A stretch of 64,000 nt of DNA, from assembly GCA_965261945.1 (NCBI GenBank), contig CBDHEF010000002.1:1054001-1118000 (forward strand), given 5' to 3'. Positions 61,370 through 64,000 of the stretch are shown here, piece by piece; position 1 is the stretch's first letter; each line of letters starts with the position of its first letter. The translations under genes were made by a program, and so were the position numbers. Under the pieces are notes generated by a model. That model worked only from the letters and a program-made list of their open reading frames with translations. It searched no databases and had not been told where the DNA came from. This DNA comes from VXOI01 sp965261945 (GTDB lineage Bacteria > Chloroflexota > Dehalococcoidia > Lucifugimonadales > UBA3495).

Positions 61370-62182
61370 TCAGCGCAGGTAGGCGAAGCTGGCTTCGAGG
61401 TTGGGGAAGACTTCGGGATGAGGCGGGATTTCCATGATGGCCGGGCCATCGTACCCTTTGGCCGCCAGGATGTCGCGCATCTCCCGGCAATCCAGGTCTC
61501 CGTCTTCAACGCTGGGCCGGGCTTCCCCGCCGCGCATCTGCTTGAAGTGGACAATCTTGAGCATATCCAGCGGCAGCGCTTCCAGGTCTTTCAGCGGCTC
61601 GGTATCAGGGAAGCGGCGCAGTTGGTTGGTGGGATCGGGGCAGAGGCCCAGAAACTCACGGCATTCCGCGGGCATCCGCTCCCGCACCGCCGCTACCAGC
61701 ATCGCCATGCTGCCGATGGGCTGGCCCGAGTTCTCCATGGACAGGATGACGCCTTGGCGCGCCGCCTCGGTGGCCAGTCCAGCCAGCCCCCATGCGGCTT
61801 CGGGGATGTCGGACGGCGACTCCCAAGCGGCATCGAAGGCCGAAGGGTCAACGATGCGCAGCTGAGGCGAGTCTCCGCCTACCAGCTTGGCCCCGGCCAA
61901 CGCCGCCTGCCAGGCTTCGCCCTGCGGGTCGCTCTCGCGGGTGAGGCAGGGCCACGCCATCGCCAAGTCATAAGTCAGGCCGGAGTGGGCCTTGATCACT
62001 GCATCCAGCCCCTCCAGCGACGGGCGCCAGCCGTCGCCCTCGCCCGATTCGCAGTCGCCCAGGCAGGTCTGGCGCAGCTCGATGTGGCGGGCGCCGCTGG
62101 CCTCGGCCTGTGCCACCAGGTCAATCAGTTCCCTGGATTCCAGTTGTATGCGCCACGAGTTGGTGATTGCGCCGAATATCAT
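61370..62182 (-). CDS. Sugar phosphate isomerase/epimerase-like TIM barrel
   Basis: The 270-residue product has the xylose-isomerase-like (AP endonuclease 2) pattern: MIFGAITNSWRI, ARHIELRQTCLGD (Glu), LSMENSGQPIGS (Glu ligand), FLGLCPDPTNQL, KIVHFKQMRGG (His) and YDGPAIMEIPPHPE (final Glu). Enzymes of this class isomerise or epimerise sugars or myo-inositol derivatives with a divalent metal. It is upstream of mcrB in the same direction but separated by about 75 nt. Confidence 0.84.
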   Translation of the reverse strand: MIFGAITNSWRIQLESRELIDLVAQAEASGARHIELRQTCLGDCESGEGDGWRPSLEGLDAVIKAHSGLTYDLAMAWPCLTRESDPQGEAWQAALAGAKLVGGDSPQLRIVDPSAFDAAWESPSDIPEAAWGLAGLATEAARQGVILSMENSGQPIGSMAMLVAAVRERMPAECREFLGLCPDPTNQLRRFPDTEPLKDLEALPLDMLKIVHFKQMRGGEARPSVEDGDLDCREMRDILAAKGYDGPAIMEIPPHPEVFPNLEASFAYLR

Positions 62183-62469
62183 CTTTCCTCCCGAGTCAAG
62201 GGGTCATCGAATCTGGCGCCAAAGGCATGAGGGGCGAGTTTTTACCATTATAACCCGTGTTTCCATAATAATGACGATGAATAATGACATGGGGATTTCT
62301 ACCCTCGCCTGGCGCACTCTCAAGAGAGTGAGGGAAAACGTCCCGACCCTGCTGGAGCATCGCCCGTTATGGACAGTTGAACAGGCCCGCGATAATATGC
62401 AAATGGATTCAGGAGTATCAGTTCCGGCAGAAGCAACTCTTAACTGCCGGAGTCCAGAGGAGGTCCACA

Positions 62470-62964
62470 TTGAGCGACAACAACAGGGAAGTCTTGAGCG
62501 TTTTGCCTCTATGCGGCGCGCAGAGTCCCGATGCGGCATGGGCTGGTCTGAGCATTGGAGGGCTGGTAGCCCGGCCCCGGAACCTGGATACGGACGGGCT
62601 GGCCCGGCTGGCGCAGGGTGAGATGGTGGACGACTTTCGCTGCGTCAGCGGTTGGGTTGCGCCGGACCAGCGCTGGGAGGGCGTCCCCGTCGCAGCGCTG
62701 CTGGAAGGCGCCGACCCACTGCCCGAGGCCACGCACGTCGGCTTTACGTCCGGCGGTTACACTGTGGGAATGACGTTGGAAGAGGTCCGTGAAGATGGCC
62801 TCCTCGTGGCCCTGCGACACAACGGCGCACCCCTGACCGACGAGCATGGCGGCCCCTGTCGGCTGGTGGTGCAGGGCCGCGCCGGGCGTTGGAGCGTCAA
62901 GTGGCTGGAACGCATCGACCTGCTGGCCGAGTCGCCGGAAGACACCGGGCACCACCAGCACTGA
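62470..62964 (+). CDS. Stand-alone sulfite-oxidase-fold molybdopterin protein (YedY/MsrP-like)
   Basis: A TTG start at 62470 is preceded by AGGAGG about 7 nt upstream; 164 residues. LSIGGLVARPRNLDTDGLARL, then FRCVSGW with the Mo-ligating Cys58, WEGVPVAALLEGA and RLVVQGRAGRWSVKWLERIDLL are the core of the oxidoreductase molybdopterin-binding domain. It is about half the usual domain length, with no signal peptide and no heme or dimerisation domain. It may be a minimal Mo oxidoreductase. It fits with the ModABC importer at 35.8-38.7 kb. Confidence 0.75.
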   Translation: MSDNNREVLSVLPLCGAQSPDAAWAGLSIGGLVARPRNLDTDGLARLAQGEMVDDFRCVSGWVAPDQRWEGVPVAALLEGADPLPEATHVGFTSGGYTVGMTLEEVREDGLLVALRHNGAPLTDEHGGPCRLVVQGRAGRWSVKWLERIDLLAESPEDTGHHQH

Positions 62965-63045
62965 CCGGGGCGGGATACTCCTTCACGCCAACCCTCCCGC
63001 AGAGGGAACAGAAAATCCGGAAGCGCGATTTGATAAGAGGAACCG

Positions 63046-64000
63046 ATGCGGACAATTGACATCCACGCCCATGTTTCACCGGAAGGCTTCGTTCATGCCT
63101 TCCGCAATGGAGGGACCTGGCACGGCATGGAGGCGAACTCCGTGTCCAATATGCTCTACAACCCCCGCACCACCTGGACCCCCGAAGAGCGCATCGCCGA
63201 CATGAATTCGCTGGGCGTGGACGTTCAGGTTCTCTCCACCAACGCCTTTTTCTACAACTACGACAAAGACGCCCCGGCGACCACGGCAATGGCCCGGGAA
63301 TGCAACGACTATGTGGCGCAACTGGTTAAGGAGCATCCGGCCCGTTTCTCCGGCTTCGCCACTCTTCCCATGCAGGATGTGACCTCCGCGGTCTCCGAGT
63401 TGGAACACGCCATGAACATTGGCCTGAAGGGGGCCATGATCGGCGACCACGTAAACGGCAAGACCTTCGACGAGCCGGAGTTCATGCCTCTGTGGAAATC
63501 GGCTGAGGCGTCCGGCGCGGTTTTCCTGATTCACCAGGGCGGCGATACCGTCGTTACCCCTCGCAGCAGTCGCTACCACCTGCCCAACACCATCGGCAAC
63601 CTGGCCGACCGCGCCGTAACCTTCGCGTCCTTCGTCTTTGGCGGGGTGATGGACGCCTGCCCTGATCTGCGCGTGTGCCTGTGCCACGGCGGCGGCTATA
63701 CCTGCTACGGCATCGGCCGCATGGACCGGGGCTGGCAGGTGCGCCGCGAGGCACGGGCGCATATCACCCAACCACCCAGCAAGTACCTGGACAAGTTTTA
63801 CTACGACTGCCTGACCCACAGCGAGGAGGCTCTGCGCTATCTCATCGACAGCGTGGGGATCGACCGTGTGGTCTTCGGCACCGATTGGCCCTTCGACATG
63901 GCCGCTGACTGGCCCGTGTCGTGGATATTGAGTATGGAAAGCCTGACCGTAGAGGAAAAGGAAGCCATCCTCCATGGCAATCTGGAGCGGCTGCTGGGGA
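63046..64000 (+). CDS. Amidohydrolase (ACMSD-like), cut by window end
   Basis: ATG 63046 with AAGAGGA upstream; at least 318 residues, continuing beyond the window. MRTIDIHAHVSPEGF carries HxH, GLKGAMIGDHVNG, VFLIHQGG and VCLCHGGGYTCYGIGRMDRGW follow, and VVFGTDWPFDM has the conserved Asp. This is the COG2159 decarboxylase/hydrolase group (ACMSD, gamma-resorcylate decarboxylase). It follows the Mo protein gene by 81 nt with a GC-rich palindrome (62986-63011) in between. Confidence 0.88.
   Translation, partial: MRTIDIHAHVSPEGFVHAFRNGGTWHGMEANSVSNMLYNPRTTWTPEERIADMNSLGVDVQVLSTNAFFYNYDKDAPATTAMARECNDYVAQLVKEHPARFSGFATLPMQDVTSAVSELEHAMNIGLKGAMIGDHVNGKTFDEPEFMPLWKSAEASGAVFLIHQGGDTVVTPRSSRYHLPNTIGNLADRAVTFASFVFGGVMDACPDLRVCLCHGGGYTCYGIGRMDRGWQVRREARAHITQPPSKYLDKFYYDCLTHSEEALRYLIDSVGIDRVVFGTDWPFDMAADWPVSWILSMESLTVEEKEAILHGNLERLLG

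Overview
The window is GC-rich, densely coding bacterial DNA. It has two divergent halves plus a mobile zone (about 3.5 to 16.5 kb) and no rRNA or CRISPR array. The best guess for the host is a Chloroflexota bacterium of the SAR202/Dehalococcoidia type. This is inferred from gene content: many amidohydrolases, a mandelate racemase-type enolase-superfamily enzyme, hydantoinase A/B, a PIG-L deacetylase, a Lin0512 protein, SDR and VOC enzymes and a UGSC-type selenoprotein. No marker gene settles it.

Layout. 0-3.3 kb holds repeats, a 63-residue protein and a leftward group (MFS exporter, protoglobin, catalytically degenerate type II dehydroquinase homologue). 3.4-7.6 kb is an insertion hot spot: a GDPD gene cut by a transposase remnant, a complete ISAs1 element with perfect 19-bp ends, an intact tRNA-Asn with a strong promoter, and a tyrosine recombinase gene split by an IS5-family element. 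7.7-14.4 kb is a defence operon: a BPTD_3080-like helicase-nuclease, a PIN ribonuclease and a DNA methyltransferase carrying three in-frame palindromic repeats. A decayed transposase and about 700 bp of non-coding DNA follow.

16.6-24.1 kb holds a MetE-core/OsmC/rhodanese sulfur operon, an amidohydrolase, a membrane protein, a VOC protein, an IS5 fragment and malate synthase G. 24.2-29.7 kb holds dnaN diverging from alaX, a single-chain (type IIG-like) methyltransferase and a Uma2 nuclease. 29.8-34.8 kb holds hyuA and hyuB separated by a DUF4258-like/DUF2283 pair and a PIG-L deacetylase. 34.8-41.5 kb holds a lipoprotein, a Lin0512 protein, modABC, a zinc-ribbon protein and an NAD-dependent formate dehydrogenase. 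41.2-47.8 kb holds three alpha/beta hydrolases, a C-N hydrolase/MIP18 pair and an amidohydrolase.

48.2-50.3 kb is the most interesting stretch. An uncharacterised 355-residue protein is followed by a UGSC-family protein whose reading frame crosses an in-frame TGA (49690-49692), most simply read as selenocysteine. A hairpin with a GUU apical loop lies 11-31 nt downstream, where a bacterial SECIS belongs. A VOC gene that overlapped the selenoprotein stop has been broken by a 17-bp tandem duplication and a 1-nt deletion.

50.4-64 kb holds an SDR, a SnoaL-like protein, a triple-repeat membrane protein, an MFS transporter, a haloacetate dehalogenase with the full fluoroacetate-dehalogenase residue set, an amidohydrolase, DUF6338 plus a tiny proline-rich gene, an enolase-superfamily dehydratase, McrBC, a TIM-barrel isomerase, a stand-alone sulfite-oxidase-fold Mo protein and an amidohydrolase cut by the window end. 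Overall the region suggests a heterotroph that degrades diverse amides, lactams, carboxylates and haloacids, carries three separate restriction systems and has undergone repeated IS and palindrome insertion.
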